A stretch of 64,000 nt of DNA. Origin: JAKZVK01 sp965261065. Its GTDB lineage: Bacteria; Acidobacteriota; Terriglobia; Bryobacterales; UBA6623. The DNA lies in contig OZ253444.1 of assembly GCA_965261065.1 (NCBI GenBank), positions 4,154,001-4,218,000 on the forward strand, in the 5' to 3' direction. Under the pieces are notes generated by a model. The model did not search any database and was not told the DNA's origin. It saw only the letters and a program-made list of their open reading frames with translations. Positions 21,056 through 31,083 of the stretch are shown here, piece after piece. Positions within the stretch are counted from its first letter, which is position 1, and each line of letters opens with the position of its first letter. A program made the position numbers and the translations under genes.

Positions 21056-22114
21056 ATGGCCAACGACGACACCCCGCGCGCCCGCGGCTTCCGCATGCCG
21101 GCCGAATGGGAGCGGCACGAAGCCACCTGGCTCGTCTGGCCGCAGACGCCCGCCGACTGGCCCGGTAAGATCCAAGCCGTACGCTGGGTGTACGTCGACA
21201 TCATCCGCCACCTACACCACCGCGAGCCGATCCACCTCGTCGTCAACGATCGACGTACCGAAACCGCCGCCCGGCGCATGTTGGACCACGCCGGCATCGA
21301 CCTCTCCGCCGTCACATTCCACCGATACCCGACCGACCGCTCCTGGGTCCGCGACTCCGGCCCGCTCTTCGTCCGTCGCCGCTCCGAGTTGGCAGCCGTT
21401 TGCTGGAGCTTCAACGCCTGGGCCCGCTATCGCAACTGGCACAAGGACGCGGCCCTGGCCGGGCGCATCGCCCGCAGCCAACAGGCGCACATCCAGCATC
21501 CACGATTCCGCGGTCGCCATGTCGTCCTCGAGGGCGGAGCCATCGACGTCAACGGACGAGGCAGCCTCCTCACCACCGAGGAGTGCCTGTTGAACACGCC
21601 ACAGCAACGCAACCCGGGCCTCGATCGCGACGGCTACGAAGCGCTGTTCAGCGACTATCTCGGTATCCGCAACGTGCTCTGGATGGGTAAGGGCATTGCC
21701 GGCGACGACACGCACGGCCACGTCGACGACCTCGCCCGCTTCGTCGCGCCCCGCACGGTCGTCACGGTGGTCGAGCCCGATCGCCGCGACCCGAACCACG
21801 CCCCGCTGCGCGACAACCTCCGCCGCCTGCGCTCCATGCGCGACGAGCGGGGCCGCTCCCTCGACATCGTCGAGCTGCCGATGCCGCGGCGGCTCCACTT
21901 CCAACAACACCGCCTGCCGGCCAGCTACGCCAACTTCTACATCGCCAACGGCGCAGTGCTCGTCCCGACCTTCAACGACCCGGCTGACCGCATCGCCCTC
22001 GGGATCCTCGCCGAGCTATTCCCCAAGCGCGACGTCATCGGCATCCACAGCGTCGATCTCGCTTGGGGCTTCGGCACCCTGCACTGCAGCACACAGCAGT
22101 TGCCGGCAGGCTGA
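21056..22114 (+). CDS. aguA: Agmatine deiminase
   Basis: The 352-aa product belongs to the Porphyromonas-type peptidyl-arginine deiminase superfamily. It hydrolyses agmatine to N-carbamoylputrescine, the substrate of the upstream aguB. RMPAEWERHEATWLVWPQ at the start, RDSGPLFV, LEGGAIDVNG, GDDTHGHVDDLARF and the catalytic cysteine Cys344 in GTLHCSTQQ are all present. Full length for the family. Gene order amidase-deiminase and the short gap support a polyamine operon placed directly behind the rrn terminator. Confidence 0.95.
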   Translation: MANDDTPRARGFRMPAEWERHEATWLVWPQTPADWPGKIQAVRWVYVDIIRHLHHREPIHLVVNDRRTETAARRMLDHAGIDLSAVTFHRYPTDRSWVRDSGPLFVRRRSELAAVCWSFNAWARYRNWHKDAALAGRIARSQQAHIQHPRFRGRHVVLEGGAIDVNGRGSLLTTEECLLNTPQQRNPGLDRDGYEALFSDYLGIRNVLWMGKGIAGDDTHGHVDDLARFVAPRTVVTVVEPDRRDPNHAPLRDNLRRLRSMRDERGRSLDIVELPMPRRLHFQQHRLPASYANFYIANGAVLVPTFNDPADRIALGILAELFPKRDVIGIHSVDLAWGFGTLHCSTQQLPAG

Positions 22115-22133
22115 ACTAAACCCAGAGCTGACT

Positions 22134-22418
22134 CTACCCCTCGATCTGCACCCCGCGCCAGAACGCCATGTGGTCCTTGATCTGGGCGGCCGCCTCTTTG
22201 GGCTCGGGATAGTACCAGGCCGCCCCGGGATTGGTTTGGCCGCTCACCTCAATGTCGTAGTACAGGGCCGTGCCCTTCCACGGGCAGGCGGACGTTTGAT
22301 CGATCGGCTTGAAGTACTCCCGCTTGATCGAGTCGGGCGGGAAATAGTGATTTCCCTCGACGACCTCGGTATGCTCGCTCTCGGCGAGAACGACGCCTTC
22401 CCAGCTTGCTTTCGGCAT
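22134..22418 (-). CDS. DUF427 domain protein
   Basis: A 94-aa single-domain protein. EGNHYFPPDSI, CPWKGTALYYDI and AAWYYPEP are the hallmark blocks of the DUF427 beta fold. Its biochemical role is not established. It is convergent with aguA and only 19 bp from its stop. A G-rich run lies just before the ATG. Confidence 0.85.
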   Translation of the reverse strand: MPKASWEGVVLAESEHTEVVEGNHYFPPDSIKREYFKPIDQTSACPWKGTALYYDIEVSGQTNPGAAWYYPEPKEAAAQIKDHMAFWRGVQIEG

Positions 22419-22523
22419 CCCCCCATTCTATGGGGAACGCCGACCCGGACGGCGCGCGATCGCCTCGGACGTGCGCCCGGATGCACCACCGCCCTCGTTT
22501 GGCAGCACGCGGCCAACCAAGAG

Positions 22524-22745
22524 CTAGGAACGGAAACGGTAGGTGATGCGACCGCGTGTGAGGTCGTAGGGAGACAGTTCCACCGTTACGCGGTCGCCGG
22601 TGAGAATGCGGATGCGGTGCTTGCGGAGCTTGCCGGCGATGCGCGCCAAGACAAGGTGTTCGTCGTCTAGCTTGACGTCAAAGATGCCGCCGGGGTGTTT
22701 CTCGACTATCGTTCCTTGTACTTCGATGCCTTCTTCTTTTGCCAT
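22524..22745 (-). CDS. infA: Translation initiation factor IF-1
   Basis: A 73-aa OB-fold protein, full length and typical: AKEEGIEVQGTIVEKHPGG, LVLARIAGKLRKHRIRILTGDRV and PYDLTRGRITYRFRS. The ribosome binding site AAAGGAGG is 5 bases before the ATG. It stands apart from ribosomal-protein genes here. Confidence 0.97.
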   Translation of the reverse strand: MAKEEGIEVQGTIVEKHPGGIFDVKLDDEHLVLARIAGKLRKHRIRILTGDRVTVELSPYDLTRGRITYRFRS

Positions 22746-23047
22746 TGCCCTCCTTTAGGGTTGTTGGAAACCGTGCTTCGCGTGCCGTAACGATCACGCC
22801 GCGAACGGGTGAACCGCAGGCACACATCCACGATTCAAGTATCGCAAACCCCCGCAGCCGAAGCAAGATGGGCCAAGCCGGTCCGGCGTAGTCACCGCTG
22901 GCCGATTCCTCCTCGCCGCTTGGACACGAGCACCTCACGCGCGTGGTCGTCGATCCGTTGTAAAATCAACCCGGTGTAAGATCAACGCTGTCGCCCCCAT
23001 CGAGTCCACGCCCAAGGGAGACTCATTCGAGGGCCGGGTAGAACCTT
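22746..23047. other. Intergenic region between infA and VOC gene
   Basis: 302 bp with divergent genes on both sides, so it must hold two promoters, neither of which I can place. At 22991-23038 it carries a sequence also found at 33700-33745 (CCCATCGAGTCCACGCCCAA, then AGAC and a GGCCGGG end), a dispersed intergenic repeat. Confidence 0.5.
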
Positions 23048-23887
23048 ATGCGATTCATCTGCTTACTCGCCGTACTCATTGTGGCCGTGCCGTCCGCCGC
23101 CAACGCGCAGCTCACCGCCGCCAAAGACGCGCCCATCGCCATCGGCCATCACCATCTCAACGTCAGCGACCTCGGCGCCCACCGGCGCTTCTGGGTCGAC
23201 CTGCTCGGCGGGACGCCGGGCAAGCTCGGGCCGCTCGAGTACGTCCAATTCCCCAACGCGCTGATCTTCCTTCGCGAGCGGGCGCCGACGGCCGGCAGCA
23301 AGGGCAGCTCGGTCAACCACATCGGCATTCAGTTCCCCGACGTCCCGGCGAAGATGTCGAAGCTGCGCGCCGCCGGCGTGCCGGTCGTCACCCGCACTGA
23401 GATCAGCCGCAACCGCGCCAAGGGCGACCTGTTCTTCAGCCCGTCGCAGCGCGTCTACTTGTCGTTCATCATGGCGCCCGACGACCTCAAGATCGAGATG
23501 TTCGAGAACCGGGCCCTCGAGACTCCGCTGGCGAACCACCACATTCATTTCTTCTCGCACCAGGTTGACGAGATGAAGGCCTGGTACGTCAAAACGTTCG
23601 GCGCGATCGGGGGCCAACGCGGTCCGTTCCAAGCCGCCGACCTGCCGGGCATCAACCTCACGTACTCACCGGCCGCCGAGGCGCCGGAGCCGACCAAAGG
23701 CCGTGTGCTCGACCACATCGGGTTCGAGATCAAGAACCTCAAAGCGTTCTGCAAGAAGCTCGAAGCGCAAGGAGTGACGTTCGACCGGCCGTATGAAGAG
23801 CTTCCCAAGCTGGGGTTGAAGCTCGCCTTCTTGACCGACCCTTGGGGCACGCATATCGAGTTGACCGAGGGGCTCGATAAGCTGTAG
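23048..23887 (+). CDS. Exported two-domain VOC (glyoxalase/dioxygenase-fold) protein
   Basis: A 279-aa product with a signal peptide (MRFICLLAVLIVAVPSAANA). Two vicinal-oxygen-chelate modules follow: HHHLNVSDLGAHRRFWVDLLGG to LKIEMFE, then HHIHFFSHQVDEMKAWYVKTFG to DPWGTHIELTEG. Histidine and glutamate ligands are present at the expected strand positions (HHHLNVS, HIGIQF, HHIHFF, HIELTEG). Members range from glyoxalases to ring-cleavage dioxygenases. The substrate is unknown, and the export signal is unusual for this fold. Confidence 0.85.
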   Translation: MRFICLLAVLIVAVPSAANAQLTAAKDAPIAIGHHHLNVSDLGAHRRFWVDLLGGTPGKLGPLEYVQFPNALIFLRERAPTAGSKGSSVNHIGIQFPDVPAKMSKLRAAGVPVVTRTEISRNRAKGDLFFSPSQRVYLSFIMAPDDLKIEMFENRALETPLANHHIHFFSHQVDEMKAWYVKTFGAIGGQRGPFQAADLPGINLTYSPAAEAPEPTKGRVLDHIGFEIKNLKAFCKKLEAQGVTFDRPYEELPKLGLKLAFLTDPWGTHIELTEGLDKL

Positions 23888-23983
23888 GCCGACGGTCTCC
23901 TGTGACGACAGCGCAGTACGGGGGAAGTGTGTCCAGAGCGACCGATTCACATCACGATACCGAAGCCGGCGGCGAACCCCGAA

Positions 23984-24345
23984 GGGGTGGTCCAAATAAC
24001 AGCCCTGGGCGTGAGCCCAGGGACGCCGACCCCCACAAAGACTCCTTGAGCCCTGAAAGGGCGACTCGGAGAACTCTCCGCGGGCCGCAGCCCCGAGGGC
24101 CCATGTAGAGGGCAGGGAAGGCCGCGGATCTCAAACCGAGATCCACGCTGTAGGTTGACGCAGCACCGATTCGTACGAAGGTTGATTTGCCTTCCCCGCA
24201 TCGGCGCCGGTTGAACCGCGGATCTTGTTGGGGCCTGGAGTCTCGCGTAAGACCTGTGTCGCCCCTTGCAGGGCTTCAAGGAGACGATCGTCGTTTACCT
24301 TGGGCTCACGCCCAGGGCCATTCCTTGGACCACCCCTTCTGGGTT
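23984..24345. repeat. Inverted pair of a ~95-bp intergenic repeat
   Basis: The left arm (about 23984-24078) reads CCCGAAGGGGTGGTCCAAAT...CCCTGGGCGTGAGCCCAGGG...CTCCTTGAGCCCTGAAAGGG. The reverse complement of the right arm (about 24246-24345) reads the same blocks with small differences. Between them lies a REP-like palindrome (24122-24152). A third, more diverged copy is at 25557-25700. Frames crossing these arms give Pro/Gly/Arg-rich peptides and are not believable genes. Confidence 0.7.
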
Positions 24346-24400
24346 CAAACATCCGAGCCTGGCCGGCGAGTCGTGTATCCTGTCGGGGCAGGAGATCGAT

Positions 24401-25549
24401 ATGCCGCAGAACATGTTGGGCGCGTACGGCGAATGGGCTGCAGGGCTTGTCGGCGACGCGCCCGCCGAGTTGTCTTTCCGCCGCGCCGAATGGAGGGACA
24501 TCAACGCTTGGCGCGACCGGGCTCGTACGCGCTACCGTGATTTCCTCATGCAGCTGGACACCGGCGGGACGCCTAACGCTCAACTCCAACACCGCTTTGA
24601 ATACGACGGCCTCGAGATCGAACACCTGAGCTGGCAACTGCCCTACGGGCCGCCGACCGAAGCCATCTTCCTCAAGCCCGCGGGCGCCAAAGGATCCTTG
24701 CCGGGCGTCGTCGGGCTTCACGATCACGGCGGCAATAAGTATTTCGGCACCCGGAAGATCACGCGCATCAGCAACGACGTGCATCCGCTGATGCGTACGC
24801 ACCAGGACAAGTACTACGGCGGCGTGGCTTGGGCCAACGAACTCGCCAAGCGCGGTTACGCCGTTCTTGTTCACGACACCTTCACCTTCGCTACGCGCCG
24901 CGTGCGAGCCGCCGATCTGCCGGCCGTGATCAAACGCGGACACGATCTCGAAGAGGTGAACCTGGAATCGGAGGAAGAGATCGAGCGTTACAACCGCTTT
25001 GCCGGCGGACACGAACATCTGGTCTCGAAAAGCCTGTTCTGCGCGGGAACGACCTGGCCCGGTGTCTTCACGGCCGAGGACCAGCGCGCGCTCGACTACC
25101 TTTGCTCGCGGCCGGAAGTGGATGAAGAGCGAGTGGGTTGCTGTGGGCTGTCCGGCGGTGGGCTGAGGACCTGTTACTTGACCGGCGTGGATGAACGGAT
25201 ACGCTGTGCCTGTGCCGTGGGAATGATGACCACGTGGCGCGACTATCTTCTCAACAAGTGCTACACACACACGTGGATGATTTACATCCCCGGCATGCCT
25301 CGTTACCTCGACTACCCGGAGATCCTGGGGCTCGCCGTACCGAACCCGGTGCTCGTACTCAACAACCGCCAAGATCAGCTCTTCACCCTGCCCGAGATGG
25401 AACGGGCTGACGCCATCCTCAAAGAGGTGTACCACAAGGCCGAAGCGCCGGACCGCTACCGCGCTAGCTTCTATCCCGGCCCGCACAAGTTCGACCGCGA
25501 CATGCAGAAGGAAGCCTTCCAGTGGTTCGACCGCTGGCTCAAGGGCTAG
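24401..25549 (+). CDS. Alpha/beta hydrolase, acetyl-esterase/dienelactone-hydrolase-like
   Basis: The 382-aa product has the nucleophile elbow GLSGGG (249-254, Ser251), an oxyanion region VVGLHDHGG at 103-111, LVLNNRQDQLFTLPEM carrying the probable acid, and GPHKFDRDM carrying the catalytic histidine. There is no signal peptide. It resembles esterases annotated as abhydrolase_7 or acetyl xylan esterase-like; the substrate is unknown. The frame is open back to 24266, but the ATG at 24401 has CAGGAG 7 bases before it and follows the intergenic repeat, so it is the start. Confidence 0.82.
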   Translation: MPQNMLGAYGEWAAGLVGDAPAELSFRRAEWRDINAWRDRARTRYRDFLMQLDTGGTPNAQLQHRFEYDGLEIEHLSWQLPYGPPTEAIFLKPAGAKGSLPGVVGLHDHGGNKYFGTRKITRISNDVHPLMRTHQDKYYGGVAWANELAKRGYAVLVHDTFTFATRRVRAADLPAVIKRGHDLEEVNLESEEEIERYNRFAGGHEHLVSKSLFCAGTTWPGVFTAEDQRALDYLCSRPEVDEERVGCCGLSGGGLRTCYLTGVDERIRCACAVGMMTTWRDYLLNKCYTHTWMIYIPGMPRYLDYPEILGLAVPNPVLVLNNRQDQLFTLPEMERADAILKEVYHKAEAPDRYRASFYPGPHKFDRDMQKEAFQWFDRWLKG

Positions 25550-25556
25550 AGACTAA

Positions 25557-25755
25557 CACCCAGGGCTGTTATCTGGATCACTCCTTCGGGGTTCCGAATG
25601 CGAGCCGCGCAGCGGCAACCCAATCAGCAGCCCGGTCGTGTTGCCCCGGGGAACGAGAAGACCGCCAAGACGGCAGAGCCCTGTAAGGGCGTCCAACTTG
25701 TCGGTGACCGACGAAGGAGTCTCGTAGTGGGCTGTGCGCGGTGCCGGCTCCATCG
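25557..25755. repeat. Diverged copy of the intergenic repeat
   Basis: CACCCAGGGCTGTTATCTGG...ACTCCTTCGGGGTTC is the reverse complement of the GGGGTGGTCCAAATAACAGC block at 23990, and GAGCCCTGTAAGGGCGTC echoes its other end. No gene is seen in this 200-bp gap between convergent genes. Confidence 0.55.
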
Positions 25756-27024
25756 CTACAGTTGTCGTGCAAGGTCCTCAACAGCAGAGGCTGTTCCTAT
25801 TAGCAGCGGCGTCCCCGCGAGGGCGCACTCGCACATCTGATTGTGAGGGCACATACTTTTCGCTTCGACGTCCCACACACTCATACCCCCGGCCTCGATC
25901 AAGACTAGCCCGGCCGCCACATCGTGAAACTTGTAGCGCGTGACCAGCACGGCGGCGGGATCATTTGTGGCCTCGGACAGCATCGCCAGGTGGACGGCAC
26001 TCGCACCTAGTGCTCGAATTTTGCCATCGTAGTTGCGTAGAAACCGATGACCGTCAGAGCTTGCCCAGACATAGACTCGATCAGGCGTGAGGTCTGGGGC
26101 CGAACTGGACTCAGCAATCCGGCCAAGACCCTGCAGCGACGCGACCGACGTACCGCGGAATGCCTCAACGCGTTCGCCAGTATTTTGTGCTACGTACCAG
26201 CGCTGGTAGGCGGGCAAATGAACAACAGCTAACGACGGCTTGAAGCCGTCCCCGCCCCGAAACACCGCAAGCGAGATTGCGTAGTCGTGCAGCCCGCGAA
26301 CGTAGGGCCCAGTGCCGTCGAGGGGGTCGACGACTGTCAGGAACTCCGCCTCGGTGTCGTCGTCCGATTCCGGGATAGAATAATCCTCGATCGCGAGGCG
26401 AACGCCAGGGAGTTGGCGCCGGAGGACGTCTGCCAGTTTCGACCCGACCTCCTTATCAGCGTTCGTCACTAGGGTTTGGTCAGGTTTGTATTCAGCTGCG
26501 ATCTGACCCTGCGCGCAGAGTAGAACTTTCCCGGCCTCGTCGACCGCCTTGAGAATCTCGGCGATTTGTTTGTCGCTAATCTGCACGCTGGAATCGCGCT
26601 TCCATCGACTCAGCCGGGGAGCTGCTCTCGATCCCGCCCCCACGTCGAGCAAACCCTGTAGATCCGCGACCTCCCGCAGCCGGCGCCTATACTGGGTCTC
26701 GCAGACGATCCGCATGGCCTGAGCCAGGCTCGCGCGAGCCTGGCCGGCCTCACCCACGGCGAGCCCGAGCCGCGTTGACGCAAGGCAGGCATCCGCTTCG
26801 AGAAGGCGCATCCCCCTGGCAAGTGCCAGCACGTAGCGTAGATCCTTGCGCGCTTCCGTGTATTTACGGGAGTCCATGCAAACCTGCGCACGAACCAAAA
26901 AGCCTCGAGCCAGGAACTCACGCTGACCTGCTTCACGCAACACGTCCAAAGCCTTGGCGAGCTTTGCTTGCGCCGCCGGAGTACTCGCGTGGAGAAGCCC
27001 GCGCGCCCACGCGAGGTCATTCAG
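25756..27024 (-). pseudogene. 3' part of disrupted STAND gene: TPR end plus inositol-monophosphatase domain
   Basis: The frame enters from the IS1380 boundary at 27024 with NDLAWARGLLHASTPAAQAK and shows helical TPR-like repeats to about LREVADLQGLL (near 26650). It then runs without a stop through a linker into an IMPase-superfamily domain starting near 26585 (QISDKQIAEILKAVDEAG). That domain has TNADKEVG, IEDYS, the metal motif VDPLDGTGPYVRG and HDVAAGLVLIEAGG, so the phosphatase core looks complete (about 275 aa). IMPase-fold enzymes hydrolyse inositol phosphates, 3'-phosphoadenosine nucleotides or NADP. Either this is a genuine fusion to the TIR-STAND-TPR protein or a separate gene starting at the GTG near 26588, which has only a weak ribosome binding site. 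The TPR half has lost its own start. Confidence 0.75.
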
Positions 27025-28690
27025 CCAGGATTTCCATTTTGGCCCTGGCACGGTCACAGGATACACCCCCGCTGCGCCGAATACCACGTCTTTTCGCGCT
27101 GAACCCTGCACATCACCTCCGCCGGTAGGCGCCAGGGCTCGTCCGTCCGCTCACAGACGTTGATTGAGCGGACTGAACGGCGCTCCGGCCGACACTGCTC
27201 CCTGCGAAACCTTTTTGGAGCCAAAAACTGTTGATCCTCGCCCGGGCAACGCTACCCACCCGGCACAGGCAGCGCCCAGATCCTATGCAGCATGTCACCG
27301 AACAGCCGCCGGTTCAGATGCCCCTCCGCCAGCAGCAACCAGTAGTAGCGAGCATGCTTGACCAGCCGACCGCCGGTCTTAATCAACCTGTGTTGCAAAC
27401 TCGTTAGCGACCAGCTTTTGATTCGCTGCGGCAGCCCTAGCCGCCGTCACAGGTTGCCCAGGTTGTAGGCCAGCACGCTGAGTTGCAGCCGTACCTCGTT
27501 GGCTCGGAAGCGGTGACACGACAAGCGGGTCCAGTGCGTGGCCTGTTTGCCTTCTTTGATCCACTGCTCCGCCGTGCCGCGCTTGTTGTAGAACCGCACG
27601 ACCGAGCGGCTCGGCAAGCTCATGCTCGTCACGACAAATCCGACGCGCGGGAATAGTTCGCCCTGGTGATGCTCGACCTTGGCGACAACTCGCCTTGCCT
27701 TCGACCAGCTCTCGGCCTGATAGCGAAAACTCTTGTAGCGCACTAGGGGCTTGGCGTTCGGCCTGCCCGGTGGCCGAAACAGGATGTCCTCGATCTCCAG
27801 CTCCAGGCTCTTGTTCGCCGGGATGCGAATCACGTAGTCCACGCCGCGCTCCTCCATCGCCTCGTAGATCTCGGGCTTGGCGAAGGCGGCGTCGGCGCGG
27901 AACGTCACCTGTTTGCCCTCCGCCTGTTGTCGTTCGATCTCCGGCAGTAGCAGCTCGTCCCAGTCCTCGGCGCTGTGCACGTTGCCGGGACGCAGCTTCG
28001 CGCCTAGGCAGTCGCCGTGCTGGTTGAACAGCAACAGCGGGTGATAGCAGAGGGACTCAAAATGGCCGTTGTAGGCACTGCCTTCCTGTTGGCCGTGGAC
28101 GGGGCTCTCCGTGGAGTCCATGTCGAGCACCACGCGGTCTGAACCGTCGGGAGCTTCGGCTTGCGCGACCAGCTCCCGGTTCACTGCCATCAGCCCCAGC
28201 AAGTTCTCTTCGCTCGCCAGCATCTCCGTCTCGAAGCCATGCAGCGTCGAGGTCAAGGCTGCTCCGCGATCCCAGTTCCTCTTCGAGCCGATCAAGCGAA
28301 AGGTCGGATCGGCGGATACTCGAACGGCGTCATTGAGGTCCTCGTAGCCAGCGAGTCGGCTGTAGACCGACTGCCGCAGCAGATCGGCCAGCGGGAACTT
28401 CTTGTTCAAGCCTTGTCGCGAGTCGCTGAGATGCTCGTCGATCAGCTGGCCGAGTCCGAGTCGTTCATCCAGTTCGCGAACGAGAATCAGACCGCCATCC
28501 GAGGTGACTCGCGATCCTTGGAAATCGACTTTGAGAAATCCATTGAACGTGAGCTGAAACGGCTTGTTTTCTTTTTCACCCATCGGGTGTTGACCTCCAT
28601 GGCGTCCTTATCGGGCTCTAGCCCCTATCAATAAAGACGCTGAAGGTCGCTGGATGGTCTGAAGCTCATACATCAAATTGAAAATGCGGG
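27025..28690 (-). mobile_element. IS1380 family insertion sequence, sub-type a
   Basis: A 1666-bp element. The end beside the transposase start is CCCGCATTTTCAATTTG (at 28690); the other is CCAGGATTTCCATTTTG (at 27025). These match at 13 of 17 positions as an imperfect terminal inverted repeat. The 5-bp target duplication TTCAG is at 27020-27024 and 28691-28695. About 220 bp beyond the transposase end are non-coding and contain a hairpin (CCGCTCA...TGAGCGG). It is inserted in the TPR region of the large STAND gene. Confidence 0.92.
27249..28583 (-). pseudogene. IS1380 transposase, sub-type a, nonsense mutation
   Basis: The frame starts MGEKENKPFQLTFNGFLKVD and is intact for 378 codons. It then stops at a TGA (27447-27449) where the other copies have TGG (NLWRRLG). 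The remaining 65 codons are still readable to about 27249. The catalytic DDE domain (LDMDSTESPVHGQQEGS, RADAAFAKPE, RGTAEQWIKEGK) lies before the stop. Probably inactive, though a truncated but active product cannot be excluded. Confidence 0.88.
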
Positions 28691-28844
28691 TTCAGCCCTA
28701 TGGCCAACAAGTTTCCTTCTGCTTCTGCGGCTTTGCCATTGTGCTCACAGCGCTCGATCACCTCGCGCCAATTCTGTTCGGCCAGCAAGAGATCGCAGTA
28801 ACGATAGCCCTGCTGCTTCTGCAGGTACGGGGCGCTCCCGCTCC
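28691..28844 (-). pseudogene. Middle fragment of disrupted STAND gene (TPR)
   Basis: 154 bp stranded between the IS4 and IS1380 elements. It reads GSGSAPYLQKQQGYRYCDLL then LAEQNWREVIERCEHNGKAA then EAEGNLLAIGL, a TPR-type helical segment. Joining through the target duplications puts it exactly in frame with EAEKI upstream (31202) and NDLAWARG downstream (27019). It is useless on its own. Confidence 0.85.
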
Positions 28845-30052
28845 CACTACTGTCCCAACGTCGATTCGTAGAGACTCTGTAAGTCACGATTTCACAGCGT
28901 GATAGGGTTGATTTCGAGGCAAATCGATTTGAACGCCATCGGCGGCCTGCCTGGCTGTACGATGCTGGTCATGCATGTCGGACGGACCGTTTTCTCGCAG
29001 CTGATGGATTTGTTCCCCTTGGTTGAGTTCCGCCGTTGCGTCGAGCGCTACCGGGGAAATCACAAGATCCAGCACTTTTCTTGTCTCGACCAGTTCCTGT
29101 GTCTCGCTTTCGCCCAACTCACCTCGCGCGAGAGTCTGCGCGATATCGAAGTTTGTCTCCGCGCCGTACAACCACGGCTCCACCATATGGGCTTTCGCGG
29201 CAACATCTCCCGCAATACGCTGGCGAATGCCAACTTGAAACGCGACTGGCGCATCTACGCCGATGTCGCTCAGGTCCTCATCCACCAAGCCCGGCAACTC
29301 TACTCCCACTAAGATCTGGGGCTGGAATTGGAGCAGACAGCCTACGCCCTGGACTCCACCACCATCGATCTGTGCTTGTCCTTGTTTCCGTGGGCTCCCT
29401 TCCAACGCACGAAAGCAGCCGTGAAGGTCCATACCCTGTTGGACTTGCGCGGCAGTATTCCCAGCTTTATTCGCGTGACGTCGGCGCACGTGAGCGATGT
29501 CAGCGTGTTGGATGATCTCGTGCTGGAGCCGGGGGCCTGCTATGTCATGGACCGCGGGTACATTCATTTTGCCCGCCTCTATCGATTCACGCTGGCGGCC
29601 ACTTTCTTCGTCGTGCGGGCTCGAAAAAACATGCAGTACCGCCGCCGCTACTCCCATCGCGTGGACAAAACGACGGGCCTGCGCTCGGATCAGACGATCG
29701 TACTCACCGGCCAGGATTCGGCCCGCGACTATCCCGCCCCCGCTCGGCTGATCCGCTATTGGGATGAGCCGCAGAACCTTCGCCTGCGTTTCCTGACGAA
29801 CAATTTTCTGTTGCCTGCGCTCACGATTGCGCAACTCTACAAGCGTCGCTGGGATGTGGAATTATTCTTCAAGTGGATCAAACAACACCTCCGCATCAAG
29901 AAGTTCTACGGCACGTCGGCGAACGCGGTGAAGACGCAGATCTGGGTCGGGGTGATCGTCTATCTGATGGTGGCGATTCTCAAAAAACAGCTCGGCATCG
30001 AGGCCAGTCTCTCCCGAATTCTACAGATTCTCAGCGTCACCGTTTTCGAGAA

Positions 30053-31083
30053 GCTGGGTATCCACTTGACTCAGGTGACCCCAAGATGTAGTGTAGGGCC
30101 TGGTGGAGGATTACCCGCGCGACCAACTCGAATTCGAGTCTCACTTTGCGAGCGAGGAGGCTTGCCGCGACTATCTGTTCGCCTTGCGCTGGCCAGAGGG
30201 TTTCCGCTGTCCAAGGTGTGGGCATGAGCGCGCTTGGCCGGTGCGCAAAGTGTGGTTCGAATGCGCTCGCTGCGGGCGGCAAACCTCCGTCACCGCCGGC
30301 ACGATCTTTCAAGACACACGCAAGCCGCTGCGGCTGTGGTTCCGGGCGATGTGGACCATCACCACGCAGAAGAATGGGGCCAGCGCCCTGGGTCTACAGC
30401 GCGTTCTGGGATTGGGCAGTTACCAAACCGCCTGGCCTTGGATGCACAAGCTGAGGCGAGCGATGGTGCGCCCGGGGCGGGAGCGATTGACGGGCCTCGT
30501 CGAGGTCGATGAGACCTACTGGGGCGCTGAAGAAGAAGGGGTAATCGGCCGGCAGACCGAGCGTAAAGCGTTGATTGCAGTCGCTGCGGAAGAGAGAGGC
30601 ACCGGGCTGGGGCGCATCCGCATGCAGCGCGTTCAGAACGCCTCGGCGGCCAGTTTGATGCCCTTCGTCGAGGAGTCGGTCGAGCCGGGCAGCGTGGTTG
30701 TTACCGACAACTGGTCGGGCTACGATCCGCTCAAGAAGAAGGACTACCAGCGTCGTATCATCTCGATTAACAACCGCCGCGAGCAGGCCTCGCAGCTACT
30801 GCCGAGGGTGCACTTGGCGATCTCGCTACTCAAGCGCTGGATGCTGGGCACGCATCAGGGGGCGGTCAGCCACGAGCATCTGGACTACTATCTCGACGAG
30901 TTCGTGTTCCACTTCAATCGGCGCAGATCACGCAGTCGGGGCAAGCTCTTCTACCGCCTTGTGCAGCAGGCCATGGCGGTGGAGCCGACGCCGTACCGCT
31001 CGATCGTCGCCGATTGGGACGCTAAGACGCTGTGAGCCCAACTACAAGATGTTGGGGTCACCTGAGTCAAGTGGATACCCGGC
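30053..31083 (+). mobile_element. IS1595 family insertion sequence, copy B (nested)
   Basis: 1031 bp, ends GCTGGGTATCCACTTG and its counterpart GCCGGGTATCCACTTG. The 8-bp target duplication TTCGAGAA is at 30045-30052 and 31084-31091. It sits inside the IS4 transposase gene, which itself sits in the STAND gene, so this is the youngest of the three insertions here. Confidence 0.95.
30103..31035 (+). CDS. IS1595 transposase, copy B
   Basis: An intact 310-aa frame from a GTG, with the same zinc ribbon and DDE domain as copy A. It has a distinctive FHFNRR in place of FRFNRR near residue 274. It can be expected to be active and could mobilise the other copies. Confidence 0.94.
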   Translation: MEDYPRDQLEFESHFASEEACRDYLFALRWPEGFRCPRCGHERAWPVRKVWFECARCGRQTSVTAGTIFQDTRKPLRLWFRAMWTITTQKNGASALGLQRVLGLGSYQTAWPWMHKLRRAMVRPGRERLTGLVEVDETYWGAEEEGVIGRQTERKALIAVAAEERGTGLGRIRMQRVQNASAASLMPFVEESVEPGSVVVTDNWSGYDPLKKKDYQRRIISINNRREQASQLLPRVHLAISLLKRWMLGTHQGAVSHEHLDYYLDEFVFHFNRRRSRSRGKLFYRLVQQAMAVEPTPYRSIVADWDAKTL

